From assembly GCF_014203715.1 (NCBI RefSeq), contig NZ_JACHJP010000001.1, positions 1,280,432 through 1,344,431 of the forward strand: a stretch of 64,000 nt of DNA, written 5' to 3'. The position numbers and the translations under genes were made by a program. The notes below the pieces were generated by a model. The model saw only the letters and a program-made list of their open reading frames with translations, was not told where the DNA came from and did no database searches. Below are positions 41,856-49,658 of the stretch, one piece after another; position 1 is the stretch's first letter, and each line of letters opens with the position of its first letter. The DNA is from Streptosporangium saharense (GTDB lineage: Bacteria; Actinomycetota; Actinomycetes; Streptosporangiales; Streptosporangiaceae).

Positions 41856-42375
41856 GTGTCTCCTGGGCGGAGCGTTCGTGGCCAGGGGCGTTCTTGGATG
41901 AAGAGGCGTGTTCGTGGCGCGGAGAGGGTGTGCCTTGGAGGGGAAGGTGTGCTCCTGGGCGAGTGCGCGAGGCCTTGGAGATGCGTTTCTGGCGCGGGAG
42001 GCGTGGGCTTGCGGGTGGGCGGGCTCGAACGGGTCGATCAGGGCGCGGTGGTGACGCCGGGGCAGCAGTTGGGCGCCCACCTCGAAGCCGAGCGCGTCCC
42101 CCTTCGCTTTGCCTCCCTTGGTGATCTTCCATTCCAGGAGACGTGTGCTCGGAGCGGAGGTGCATGCCTGGGACGAGAGGCGCGTACCTGGAGCGAGGGG
42201 CACCTCTCTGAAGTGAGGGACACGTGCCTGGGCCGAGGGGCATCTCTGGAGTGAGAAGCGTGTTCCCGGGGCGATGGGCGCGTTCCTGGAACGGGAAGTG
42301 TGTGCCTGGAGCGGAGAGGACGCATCCCGGAGCGAGGGGCGCCTTTCAGCGTGGGAGGCGGCACGCCGCCATGCA
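41856..42375 (+). repeat. Degenerate ~20-bp tandem repeat tract
   Basis: About 20 imperfect units of roughly 20 bp follow a loose pattern: GTG/GCG, a short pyrimidine-containing stretch, CTGG, AGCG, then a G/A-rich end (for example GTGCCTGGGCCGAGGGGC, GTACCTGGAGCGAGGGGC and GTGTGCCTGGAGCGGAGAGG). Two blocks (about 41856-42015 and 42138-42375) flank a coding-like island. Together with the flanks, 41711-42752 contains no gene I can support. Units are too divergent to be CRISPR repeats. Confidence 0.65.
42016..42137 (-). other. Coding-like island inside the repeat tract
   Basis: Read on the minus strand, these bases give about 40 residues of normal protein composition (LEWKITKGGKAKGDALGFEV, then GAQLLPRRHHRALIDPF) with G or C at nearly every third position. 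The frame continues both ways into low-complexity repeat translation. It looks like a fragment of a real gene caught between repeat blocks. I do not recognise the family. Confidence 0.35.
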
Positions 42376-42400
42376 CGGCGTCGCTCCTTGCTCTTCCGGA

Positions 42401-42434
42401 CTTGACGCGCCATCACGCTTGACGCGCCATCACG
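42401..42434 (+). repeat. Perfect 17-bp tandem duplication
   Basis: CTTGACGCGCCATCACG occurs twice in direct succession (42401-42417, 42418-42434), just after the degenerate repeat tract. It lies outside any supported gene. Confidence 0.9.
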
Positions 42435-42752
42435 AAGGAACCGCGAGTCCGGGAACGCTGATGGGCGCGGTATCGGCGATCGTGGAAACTCCACGAAGGA
42501 TCCACCCCCTGGTGTGCCCTTCACGTGATGGCCGTCCTCATGTCTCGGCCACCACGCTCACCACCCCCATGGACGCGACCGGCGGAATGCGCGTCCTCAG
42601 GAGAGGCCCGACAGAAAGCCCTTGGGAAAAGGGAGAAGCGACGCGCCGGTGACGACCGTCCGGCCGGGCGGCCGTCACCGTTGTGACCTGCCGACGTGGC
42701 CGCCCCTGGAGCCGGACCGCCCCAAAGAAGCCACGGGTCACCGCACGCGGGA

Positions 42753-43586
42753 TCAGGGGATCCAGTTGAAGGTGTCCGGGTCGGGGCCGACGCGTTCGTC
42801 GCGGTTGAGGGCCGAGATCTCGTTCATCTCCTCCTCGGACAGGTCGAAGTCGAAGATGTGGAAGTTCTCCTCCATGCGCTCGACGTTGACCGACTTGGGG
42901 AAGACGATGTCGCCCCGCTGGATGTGCCAGCGCAGTGTCACCTGGGCGGGTGTCCTGCTGTGCCGTTCGGCGATCCGGATGATCGTCGGGTCGTGGAGCA
43001 CCTTGCCCTGTGCGATCGGAGACCAGGCCTCGGTGGCGATGTCGTGTTCGGCGTCGAATGCCCTGACCTCGTCCTGGGTGAGGTACGGGTGCGCCTCGAC
43101 CTGGTTGACGGCGGGCACGGTCTCGGTCTCTTCCAGGAGTCTGCGCAGGTGGCTCGTCTGGAAGTTGGAGACGCCGATGGCCCTGGCGCGTCCCGAGCCG
43201 TAGATCTCCTCCAGGGCCCTCCAGGTCTCCACGAAGCCGCCGACGGCGGGCAGCGGCCAGTGGATGAGGAACAGGTCCAGGTAGTCGAACCCCAGGTCCT
43301 CCAACGTCCGGTCGAACGCCTTCAGCGCGTCGTCGTGGGCGTGGAAGCCGTTGTTCAGCTTGCTCGTGACGAACACCTCGCCCCGGTCGAGACCGGACTC
43401 CCTGATCGCCTCCCCGACCTGCTTCTCGTTGCCGTACATCTCGGCGGTGTCGATGTGCCGGTAACCGACGTCGAGCGCGGCCAGCACCGCCACCTTCGTC
43501 TCGGCGGGTTTGATCTGGTAGGTCCCGAAACCCAGCTGCGGGATCTCGACGCCGTTGTTCAACCTGATGGTGGGTACCGAAGCCAT
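42753..43586 (-). CDS. Aldo/keto reductase
   Basis: A 277-residue NADPH-dependent reductase with the complete catalytic tetrad D46, Y51, K76 and H109 (DTAEMYGNE, VTSKLNN, LIHWP). The C-terminal cofactor motif is FPKSVNVERMEENF. It belongs to the 2,5-diketo-gluconate reductase/YvgN-like group acting on small carbonyls. GGGGGAG precedes the ATG. It is a single gene; an AT-rich palindrome lies ~130 bp upstream. Confidence 0.94.
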   Translation of the reverse strand: MASVPTIRLNNGVEIPQLGFGTYQIKPAETKVAVLAALDVGYRHIDTAEMYGNEKQVGEAIRESGLDRGEVFVTSKLNNGFHAHDDALKAFDRTLEDLGFDYLDLFLIHWPLPAVGGFVETWRALEEIYGSGRARAIGVSNFQTSHLRRLLEETETVPAVNQVEAHPYLTQDEVRAFDAEHDIATEAWSPIAQGKVLHDPTIIRIAERHSRTPAQVTLRWHIQRGDIVFPKSVNVERMEENFHIFDFDLSEEEMNEISALNRDERVGPDPDTFNWIP

Positions 43587-43715
43587 TCGATCTCCCCCTG
43601 GTGTCTGGTGTGTTGAGCCCCAAGCATGCGGTACCCGGCCTCGTCCCGTTTAACAGGTCAAAAGGCGTGTCGCCCGACATATCCACCAAGCGCCGCGACC
43701 CCGCTGACCAGGAGA

Positions 43716-43735
43716 TAAGGAACAAATTTTCCTTA
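43716..43735. promoter_or_regulatory. AT-rich inverted repeat upstream of the aldo/keto reductase
   Basis: TAAGGAA (43716-43722) and TTCCTTA (43729-43735) are perfect reverse complements with spacer CAAATT. It lies 130 bp before the reductase start in a very GC-rich setting. It could be an operator or part of a promoter. Confidence 0.4.
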
Positions 43736-43852
43736 AGTGGTGATAAGTGAACCGAACCGGGAAGGGATCCGGCACCCAAGGGCGGGGAAGAGCCCCCGGG
43801 CCGTGAGGTCCGCCGAGCCGTACGAGGGCGGTGCCGGTGGTTGCCAGGCCCG

Positions 43853-43877
43853 GGGGTTCCGCACTTTCTGGGACCCC
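43853..43877 (-). terminator. Hairpin after the Fsr-like MFS gene
   Basis: GGGGTTCC (43853-43860) and GGGACCCC (43870-43877) pair with one mismatch. The hairpin starts five bases beyond the stop of the leftward transporter gene. Confidence 0.5.
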
Positions 43878-43882
43878 AGGTG

Positions 43883-45085
43883 TCATGCGGCGGGTTCCGC
43901 CACGGGACGGGGAGCTTGGACGAGACCGGAGGGCTCGGGGAGCCTCAGCGTGAGCAGGACGGCCACGGCCAGGACCGCGATGAGGGTCGCCAGCACGGTG
44001 TGCACTCCCCAGGCGTCGGCCAGGGCGCCGAAGGCGGGGGAGAGCAGGCCGCCGACCGACAGGGTTAGCCCCAGGGTGAGGCCGCTGGCCGTTCCCACCC
44101 GGTTGGGAAGGTAGTCCTGGGCCAGGGTGACCTGGGCGGCGAAGGGCACGAACAGGGCGGTGCCGAACAGCAGCGTGCAGCACAGCACCCCCGCCAGGCT
44201 GGGCACGAGCACCACGCCCGCCACCGCGAGCGCGGCCGTCAGGTAACCGAGGCGGATCGTGCTCAGCCGCCCCCGCCGCTCGGCGAGCCATCCGCCAACG
44301 AGGGTGCCGACCACGCCGCCCGCGGTGAACGCGGTGAGCGTGGCCGCCCCGGTCGCGGTCGAGACGTGGAAGCGGCCGATGACGTTCAGGGCGGCGAACG
44401 AGCCCATCACGACGTAGGGGACCGACCAGAAGACCGCCAGGGCCGACAGCCAGCCGAATGCCCGCCAGTCGTCGCGCCCCGTGACCCCGGCCGCGCTCAC
44501 CGAGGCGGCCGAGGCGGAAGGGACGGAGCCGGAGGCGCGGGGAGAGCGCCGTGCCAGGAGGTAGCCGACCCCGGCCACCACGGCGGGCACGGCCAGCAGC
44601 CAGGTGCCCCGGGTGCCCGCGGCGTTGAGGATGAGGGCGACGAACAGCGGGGCGAGCGCGACCCCGACGTTGCCGCCGACGGAGAAGATGCCCATCGAGC
44701 GCGCGGAGCCGCCGCCGACGACCCGCGCCGCCTTGGCCGCGGCCGGGTGGTAGGCGGCCACGCCCAGACCGGAGAGGGCGATGGCGAGCCACGTCCACGC
44801 GTAGTCGTCGACCAGGCCGGACAGGCCGACCCCGAGACCGGCCGCCATCATGCCCACGGCGACCAGCCAGCCCATCGGACGGCGGTCGATGACCACGCCG
44901 AACAGCGGCTGCACGACGCTGGACAGGCCGGTGGCGGCCACGATGATCCCCGTGACCAGCGCGTAGCTGTAACCGCGCTCGGCCACCAGGAAGGGGAGCA
45001 GGGCGGGGACGGCTCCCTGGTACATGTCGTTGACCCCGTGGGTGACCGTGAGCAGCCCCAGGGCCCTGTTGTTCTTCACTTCCAT
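43883..45085 (-). CDS. MFS transporter, fosmidomycin-resistance (Fsr) type
   Basis: About 400 residues and twelve helices. It matches the Fsr/YfkF-like group: LLTVTHGVNDMYQGAVPALLPFL in helix one, and GVAAYHPAAAKAARVVGGGSARSMGIFSVGGNVG in the centre, where the HP motif is typical. It is an efflux pump for drugs or related polar compounds. An ATG at 45115 is also possible, but an operator-like sequence (45114-45133) would then begin inside the coding region, so I prefer 45085. It follows the GntR-ABC unit and shares its operator-like sequence. Confidence 0.88.
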   Translation of the reverse strand: MEVKNNRALGLLTVTHGVNDMYQGAVPALLPFLVAERGYSYALVTGIIVAATGLSSVVQPLFGVVIDRRPMGWLVAVGMMAAGLGVGLSGLVDDYAWTWLAIALSGLGVAAYHPAAAKAARVVGGGSARSMGIFSVGGNVGVALAPLFVALILNAAGTRGTWLLAVPAVVAGVGYLLARRSPRASGSVPSASAASVSAAGVTGRDDWRAFGWLSALAVFWSVPYVVMGSFAALNVIGRFHVSTATGAATLTAFTAGGVVGTLVGGWLAERRGRLSTIRLGYLTAALAVAGVVLVPSLAGVLCCTLLFGTALFVPFAAQVTLAQDYLPNRVGTASGLTLGLTLSVGGLLSPAFGALADAWGVHTVLATLIAVLAVAVLLTLRLPEPSGLVQAPRPVAEPAA

Positions 45086-45113
45086 GTCTTTCTCATAAGA
45101 AGAGAGGACTGAC

Positions 45114-45133
45114 ATCAGACCTCAGACGACTTG
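45114..45133. promoter_or_regulatory. Second copy of the GntR-operator-like sequence, before the MFS gene
   Basis: ATCAGACCTCAGACGACTTG matches 16 of 20 bases of the right-hand part of the palindrome at 46736-46761. It lies just before the MFS gene, in the short gap after the ABC ATPase gene. Its own symmetry is weaker. Confidence 0.45.
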
Positions 45134-45143
45134 CGGCAGTGAT

Positions 45144-45166
45144 CTTCCCCGATGGAACCGGGGAAG
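45144..45166 (-). terminator. Hairpin after the ABC ATPase gene
   Basis: CTTCCCC (45144-45150) pairs with GGGGAAG (45160-45166), loop of nine, directly after the ATPase stop. It would separate the GntR-ABC unit from the MFS gene, consistent with the MFS having its own operator. Confidence 0.55.
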
Positions 45167-45170
45167 AAGG

Positions 45171-45992
45171 TCAGGAGGCCGTCACCAGGGTGGCGGCCTT
45201 GGCGCTCCAGCGGCCCTCACCGCGGGTGATCCGCACCGGATGGTCGAAGCACGCGCTGATCAGGTCGGTCGTCAGGACGTCGTCAACGGGACCCGAGGCC
45301 AGGCAGTGGCCCTTCCTGAGCAGCATCGCGTGGGTGGTGCTCGCGGGGAGCTCCTCCAGGTGATGGGTGACCAGGACCGTGGCCAGCGAGGGATGCTCGT
45401 GCCTGAGGGCGTCGATGCTGCCCAGGAGCTGCTCGCGGGCGGCCAGGTCCAGCCCCGTGGCGGGCTCGTCGAACAGCAGCAGCCGTGGGCTGGGCATGAG
45501 CGCCCTGGCGATCAGGGCCCGGCCGCGCTCGCCCTGGGAGAGCGTCGGCCAGCGCGCCTCACCCCTGGAGCCCATGCCCAGCAGCTCGATCAGGTGGTCG
45601 GCGCGCCGTGACTCCTCCTCGGTCGGCTCCCAGCGGGGCACGAGCGCGATGGTGTTCGTCAGGCCGGTCAGGACGACCTCCCTGACTTGCAGCGGGGAGT
45701 CGGGGGCGTGACGCGGATCGACGTGGCCCAGGTAGGAGCGCAGCTCCCGCATGTCGACCCGGCCCAGCCTGCGCCCGAGCACCTCGACGACGCCACGGGT
45801 GGGGTGGGTGACCGCGCCCAGCAGGTTGAGCAGCGTGCTCTTGCCCGCGCCGTTGGCGCCGAGCAGGGCCCAGTGCTCGCCCCTGCGCACCGTCAGGGAG
45901 ATCTGCCGCAGCAGGTGGTTGCCGTCGCGCACGACGTCGACCTCCTGCGCGCGCAGGACGGGCCCGTTGCCCGAGGGGTGGGAGACGATCAT
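45171..45992 (-). CDS. ABC transporter ATP-binding protein (no permease nearby)
   Basis: A 273-residue single ABC domain. Walker A is GANGAGKST, the signature is LSQGERGRALIARAL, Walker B is LLLFDEPATGLD and the H-loop is VTHHLEEL. It resembles ModF/YlmA-like soluble ATPases whose permease, if any, is not known. It starts in an ATGA overlap with the GntR gene, so the two are co-translated. The absence of a membrane partner suggests a non-transport role or a permease elsewhere. Confidence 0.9.
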   Translation of the reverse strand: MIVSHPSGNGPVLRAQEVDVVRDGNHLLRQISLTVRRGEHWALLGANGAGKSTLLNLLGAVTHPTRGVVEVLGRRLGRVDMRELRSYLGHVDPRHAPDSPLQVREVVLTGLTNTIALVPRWEPTEEESRRADHLIELLGMGSRGEARWPTLSQGERGRALIARALMPSPRLLLFDEPATGLDLAAREQLLGSIDALRHEHPSLATVLVTHHLEELPASTTHAMLLRKGHCLASGPVDDVLTTDLISACFDHPVRITRGEGRWSAKAATLVTAS

Positions 45993-46693
45993 CGGTCGGC
46001 CATCTCCGCCCTGATGAAGGCCATCGTGCCCTCCAGGTTGTCGGCCGTCGCGGCCACCGCGGCCTCGGCGTCGCCACGCTCCAGTGCTTCGAGCACGGCG
46101 GCGTGGGCACACGAGACGTCGGGCAGGGCGGCCTCGTGGGTGACCATCTCGATCAGCGCCGCGCGCAGCACGGGACGCACCACGTCGAACAGGCCGACCA
46201 GCACGGCGTTGCCGGAAAGCTCCACGATCGCGTGGTGGAAGTCCAGATCGGCGTCCACGAAGGCCGCGGGGTCGCCGCCGACCCGCTCCTGACGCTCGCG
46301 CAGGCTCGCCCGTAGCCGCTCGACGTCCTCGGGGCGGATGCGTCGCGCGGCGAGCCTGGCGGCCTCGACCTCAAGCGCCCTGCGCACCTCGTAGGCCTCA
46401 AGCAGCCTGGCCCTGCGCAGGAGCTGGCGCACGTCGGGCCCCTCGTGGGGGATCGTGGACAGGTCCGTGACGAACGTGCCGGAGCCGTGCCGTACGTCAA
46501 CAAGACCGTCACGGGCCAGCAGGCGGATGGCCTCGCGCACCGAGGAGCGGCCGACACCGAGCTCCTCGGCCAGCCGCACCTCGCTGGGCAGCCGTTCACC
46601 GGCCTTCCACCGCTGCTCCCTGAGCAGCTCGCGCAGCAGACTCTCCAGTTGCGGCACGACGGGTCCGTGCCGCAGGCCGGGCGACTCGGCCAT
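45989..46693 (-). CDS. FadR-type GntR transcriptional regulator
   Basis: A 234-residue regulator. The winged helix (about 10-75) has GERLPSEVRLAEELGVGRSS, then VREAIRLLARDGLVDVRHGSGTFV. The FCD effector domain (about 85-230) has the metal-binding pattern DADLDFHHAIVELSGN and later histidines (EMVTHEAAL, SCAHAAVLEAL). Start 46693 has GGGAGGTGGGAG upstream and fits the family length. It is first in an operon with the ABC ATPase, and a 26-bp palindrome lies 43 bp upstream of its start, suggesting autorepression. Confidence 0.92.
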   Translation of the reverse strand: MAESPGLRHGPVVPQLESLLRELLREQRWKAGERLPSEVRLAEELGVGRSSVREAIRLLARDGLVDVRHGSGTFVTDLSTIPHEGPDVRQLLRRARLLEAYEVRRALEVEAARLAARRIRPEDVERLRASLRERQERVGGDPAAFVDADLDFHHAIVELSGNAVLVGLFDVVRPVLRAALIEMVTHEAALPDVSCAHAAVLEALERGDAEAAVAATADNLEGTMAFIRAEMADR

Positions 46694-46735
46694 CTCCCAC
46701 CTCCCGGGGGCTTTCCTTCGACACCAGGACCATAG

Positions 46736-46761
46736 CAGGTCCTCAGACCTCTGATGACCTG
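46736..46761. promoter_or_regulatory. 26-bp palindrome upstream of the GntR gene, candidate operator
   Basis: Outer arms CAGGTC (46736-46741) and GACCTG (46756-46761) and inner arms TCAGA (46743-46747) and TCTGA (46750-46754) are all perfect reverse complements about one centre. Only the two central bases and one base on each side break symmetry. It lies 43 bp before the GntR start. A related sequence precedes the MFS gene downstream. Confidence 0.65.
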
Positions 46762-46872
46762 AAAGGAACTGGGAACCAGGAGGGAAGCCGCACGGGGCTG
46801 GACGAATCGCTAGAGTTCGGAATCCGAACATGGCTCCATCGGCGTCGCAGCGCGCCGCGAAAGGTTTCCCCC

Positions 46873-47748
46873 GTGGACGTCTACACCCTCGGCGAGGCCT
46901 TCGCCGTCGTCAGCAGCGGTCGGATCCGGCACGAGCACGAGGTCAGACTGGACGTCACGGGATCGGAGTTCACCGTCGCGATCGGCCTGGCCAGACTCGG
47001 GCACAAGGTGGCGTGGCTGGGCAAGGTGGGCGCCGACGAGCTGGGCCAGCGGGCGCTCACCGCGCTGCGCGGCGAGGGCGTGGACGTCTCCGACGCCAGG
47101 ACCGAGGACGGCTCGGCGACCGGGATGATCCTGCGCGAGGCCAGGCCGGGTCAGGCGGCCAAGGTCACCCACTACCGGACGGGCACCCGGCTCGCCCAGG
47201 GGAACGTTCCCATCGACCGGATCGCGGCCGTGCGCATCCTGCACGTCAGCGGGATCACCGCGGCGCTGAGCGCGCGCGACGCCATGCACGCGGCGGTGCG
47301 GGCGGCGCAGACGGCGGGGGTCGTGGTCTCTGTCGCCGTCGACTACCGCGACCAGCTCTGGCCCGACCTGCGGGAGGCGGAGGAGGTCCTCGGCGCCCTG
47401 GCCTCCTCCGCGGACCTGCTGTTCGTCCGGCAGAGCGAACTCGACCTGGTCAAACCCGCGCTCGGCGGCGGCAGGCAGGTCGTGGTGCTCAGGGGGACCA
47501 GGGGCGCGAGCGTGCGGGTGGACGGCGTCCGCCACGACGCCCCGGGCATCGTGGCACCCGTGGTCGATCCCGGCGGGTGCGAGCACGCCTTCGTCGCGGG
47601 CTATCTCAGCGCCCTGCTCGACCGGCTGCACCCGACGGACAGGCTGCGCAGGGGCGCCCAGCTCGCGGCCTTCGCCGCGTCGAGCCCCAGCGACTGGCAG
47701 GGCCTGCCGACCCGCGCCGAGCTGCCGCTCCTCGAACTGGAGAACTGA
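46873..47748 (+). CDS. PfkB-fold protein lacking the catalytic Asp
   Basis: A 291-residue ribokinase-like protein. The N-terminal substrate region (TGSEFTVAIGLARLGHKVAWLGKVGADELGQ, spread over 29-59) is well conserved. The C-terminal signature DTTGAGDAF reads D232-P-G-G-C-E-H-A-F240, so H238 replaces the catalytic base and the GAG anion hole is GCE. It is therefore probably inactive as a kinase, or uses altered chemistry; a regulatory or sugar-binding role is possible. It starts at GTG and is divergent from the GntR gene; the convergent gene follows after five bases. Confidence 0.82.
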   Translation: MDVYTLGEAFAVVSSGRIRHEHEVRLDVTGSEFTVAIGLARLGHKVAWLGKVGADELGQRALTALRGEGVDVSDARTEDGSATGMILREARPGQAAKVTHYRTGTRLAQGNVPIDRIAAVRILHVSGITAALSARDAMHAAVRAAQTAGVVVSVAVDYRDQLWPDLREAEEVLGALASSADLLFVRQSELDLVKPALGGGRQVVVLRGTRGASVRVDGVRHDAPGIVAPVVDPGGCEHAFVAGYLSALLDRLHPTDRLRRGAQLAAFAASSPSDWQGLPTRAELPLLELEN

Positions 47749-47753
47749 ACCAG

Positions 47754-48494
47754 TTAGAGCTGCTTGGCCTCGCCGAACGTCATGGCCAGGTGGGAGACCG
47801 TGCCCGTCAGCACCGCCCGTCTGGGCAGGCCCAGCTCGCTCAGCTCCTTGGCGATCGGGTGGTTGCCCAGCCGGATCAGCGCCCCGCCGAGCCGGGCACG
47901 GACCCCGCGCAGGGCCGCTGACCAGGGAACACGCCGGGTGACACCGTCGAGCTGGCCGTAGGCCCTCGGCGGCGTGACCGTGCCCGCGAAGGGCAGGGGC
48001 ATGCCCGGCTTGACGAGCAGGTCGAGCACAAGGCGGCCGTCCCTGCGCACCACGCACCGCTTGTACGGCGAGGCCAGCCGCAGGTCGATGTCGGCGACCT
48101 CCCGGGGGAAGCCCCAGATCACGCGCCCTGCCTCGGCGGCGAAGCTCCGGTCGGCGGGCAGCCAGTGGACGAACGACCCCGCCCCCGTCCTGCGCAGTTC
48201 GGCCAGGTTCGCCCGCAGGCCACGCGCCCTGGGCGGCGGCCCCGCGTCGGGCGGCCTGGTCAGGAAGGAGACGGCGAACTCCCGGCAGGGCTCCAGGTCG
48301 CCGTCGGCGTGCTCGGCGAACGCGAGCGTGCACAGGGCCCTGCCCGGCAGCACCTCGGCGACGTCGAGCCCCGAGTAGGCGATCACGGCCCGGGCGGCGT
48401 CCGCCCTGACGAGATAGGAGGCGGCGCACGCCACCGCGTCGCGGACGCGGACCGGTGTGGCGATCTCACGTCCCTGGATCAGATGGCGTGCCAT
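47754..48494 (-). CDS. Acetoacetate decarboxylase-family protein
   Basis: A 246-residue protein with the ADC-like fold pattern: CREFAVSFLTRPPD-type strands, VHWLPADRSFAAEAGRVIWGFPREVADID, and a C-terminal GLPRRAVLTGTVSHLAMTFGEA. The actinobacterial relatives are mostly uncharacterised and not true decarboxylases, and the Schiff-base lysine cannot be assigned by eye. GGAGGC precedes the ATG. It overlaps the upstream glycosyltransferase gene by 16 bases. Confidence 0.75.
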   Translation of the reverse strand: MARHLIQGREIATPVRVRDAVACAASYLVRADAARAVIAYSGLDVAEVLPGRALCTLAFAEHADGDLEPCREFAVSFLTRPPDAGPPPRARGLRANLAELRRTGAGSFVHWLPADRSFAAEAGRVIWGFPREVADIDLRLASPYKRCVVRRDGRLVLDLLVKPGMPLPFAGTVTPPRAYGQLDGVTRRVPWSAALRGVRARLGGALIRLGNHPIAKELSELGLPRRAVLTGTVSHLAMTFGEAKQL

Positions 48495-49609
48495 GCCTCC
48501 AGTACACCAATCTCCACGGCCGACGTCACCGGTTTGCCCGCCCATTCCTCAAGGCGGCCGACGAACTCGCCCGCCTGGTCGGGCCAGTGGTGGTGGGTCA
48601 GCGCCTCCTCATGCCCGCGCTTGCCCATCGCCGCGGCCCCGCCGAGGTCGTCCCGCAGTCCCAGTACGGCGTGCAGCGCCGCGTCCACGTCCCCGAACGG
48701 CACCACGACGCCGCAGCCGACCCGCTCAACCATGGAGGCCGCCGCGGGCAGCGGCGTCGTCACCACCGGCACACCCCTGGCCATGTACTCCACGACCTTG
48801 GTCGGCATCGACTGCCGGTAGTTGGGCACGTCGTGCAGCAGGGAGAGCCCGGCGATCGCCCCCTCGGCCATTCGCAGCGCGTGCTGGTTGGGCACGTAGC
48901 CGTACCAGTCGAGCACGCCCTCCCGTTGCGCGTCCCGCAGCAGCGGCCTGATCTCCTGGTCGGCCGCCCCGACCAGGTCGGTCCTGATCCCGTACGGCAG
49001 CAGCCGCCTGGCCAGCTCGACCAGCTCGACGGCCCCCCTGGCCGCCGACAGGTGGCCGACGTAGATCACCCGGTTCCCCACGGGCGGAGCGGGCTGGCGC
49101 CGGGGCACGTAGGTGGTGTTGAGCACCACGGGGTGGGTCCCGGAGAAGCGCTCCTGATATGCCTCCTCGGCCAGGATCAGGTGCATACGACGCTCCGCCC
49201 TGGCCTCGATCCCGCGCACCAGCGACGGCAGCGTACGGCGCAGCACCCCCGGCAGGTACGGCTTGGCCTCGATGGCGGCCGCGGTGTCTTCGTGCACGTC
49301 CCACACGGTCGCGGGACGGCGCCTCGGCAGCCGGAGCAGCAGCTCGATGTCGTGGACGATCAACAGGTCGGCACCGTCGAGCCCGCGTTTGAGGGCCTTC
49401 CTGGCGGCCTTGAACGCGCGCCTGCGGCGCCGCCCGGTCGCGCGGGGCACGTCGATCGCCCTGATCCCGGGATCGGGCGTGACGTTGCAGTCGGTGAAGG
49501 GCGCGACATAGGTGATGTCGTGCCCGGCGTCGAGGAGCGCCCGGATCTGCCGATGCATGATCCGGGCGTCTTCGGGGTGATGGACGATCGTCCCGACACA
49601 TACCCGCAT
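48479..49609 (-). CDS. GT4-family glycosyltransferase
   Basis: A 376-residue GT-B enzyme. The N-terminal domain starts MRVCVGTIVHHPEDARIMHR; the C-terminal half has RVIYVGHLSAARGAVELV, GLSLLHDVPNYRQSMPTKVVEYMARGVPVVTT, the typical donor-binding region with the E of KVVEYM. The real start is at 49609; upstream in-frame sequence is not protein-like. It overlaps the ADC-like gene downstream, so the two are one transcript. Confidence 0.88.
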   Translation of the reverse strand: MRVCVGTIVHHPEDARIMHRQIRALLDAGHDITYVAPFTDCNVTPDPGIRAIDVPRATGRRRRRAFKAARKALKRGLDGADLLIVHDIELLLRLPRRRPATVWDVHEDTAAAIEAKPYLPGVLRRTLPSLVRGIEARAERRMHLILAEEAYQERFSGTHPVVLNTTYVPRRQPAPPVGNRVIYVGHLSAARGAVELVELARRLLPYGIRTDLVGAADQEIRPLLRDAQREGVLDWYGYVPNQHALRMAEGAIAGLSLLHDVPNYRQSMPTKVVEYMARGVPVVTTPLPAAASMVERVGCGVVVPFGDVDAALHAVLGLRDDLGGAAAMGKRGHEEALTHHHWPDQAGEFVGRLEEWAGKPVTSAVEIGVLEAWHAI

Positions 49610-49658
49610 ATGCCGATGCTGAGTGTCGGTTCCGTCCTCACCGGATGTGTTGAGTGAA

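Noticed and set aside
41856-42375. CRISPR array
   Set aside because: Units are ~20 bp, imperfect and contiguous, without unique spacers or cas genes.
41757-42524. A 255-codon minus-strand frame across the repeat tract as a gene
   Set aside because: Most of it is a translation of degenerate repeats with Arg/Pro/Ser bias, no ribosome site and no fold-like pattern; only a ~40-codon island looks coding.
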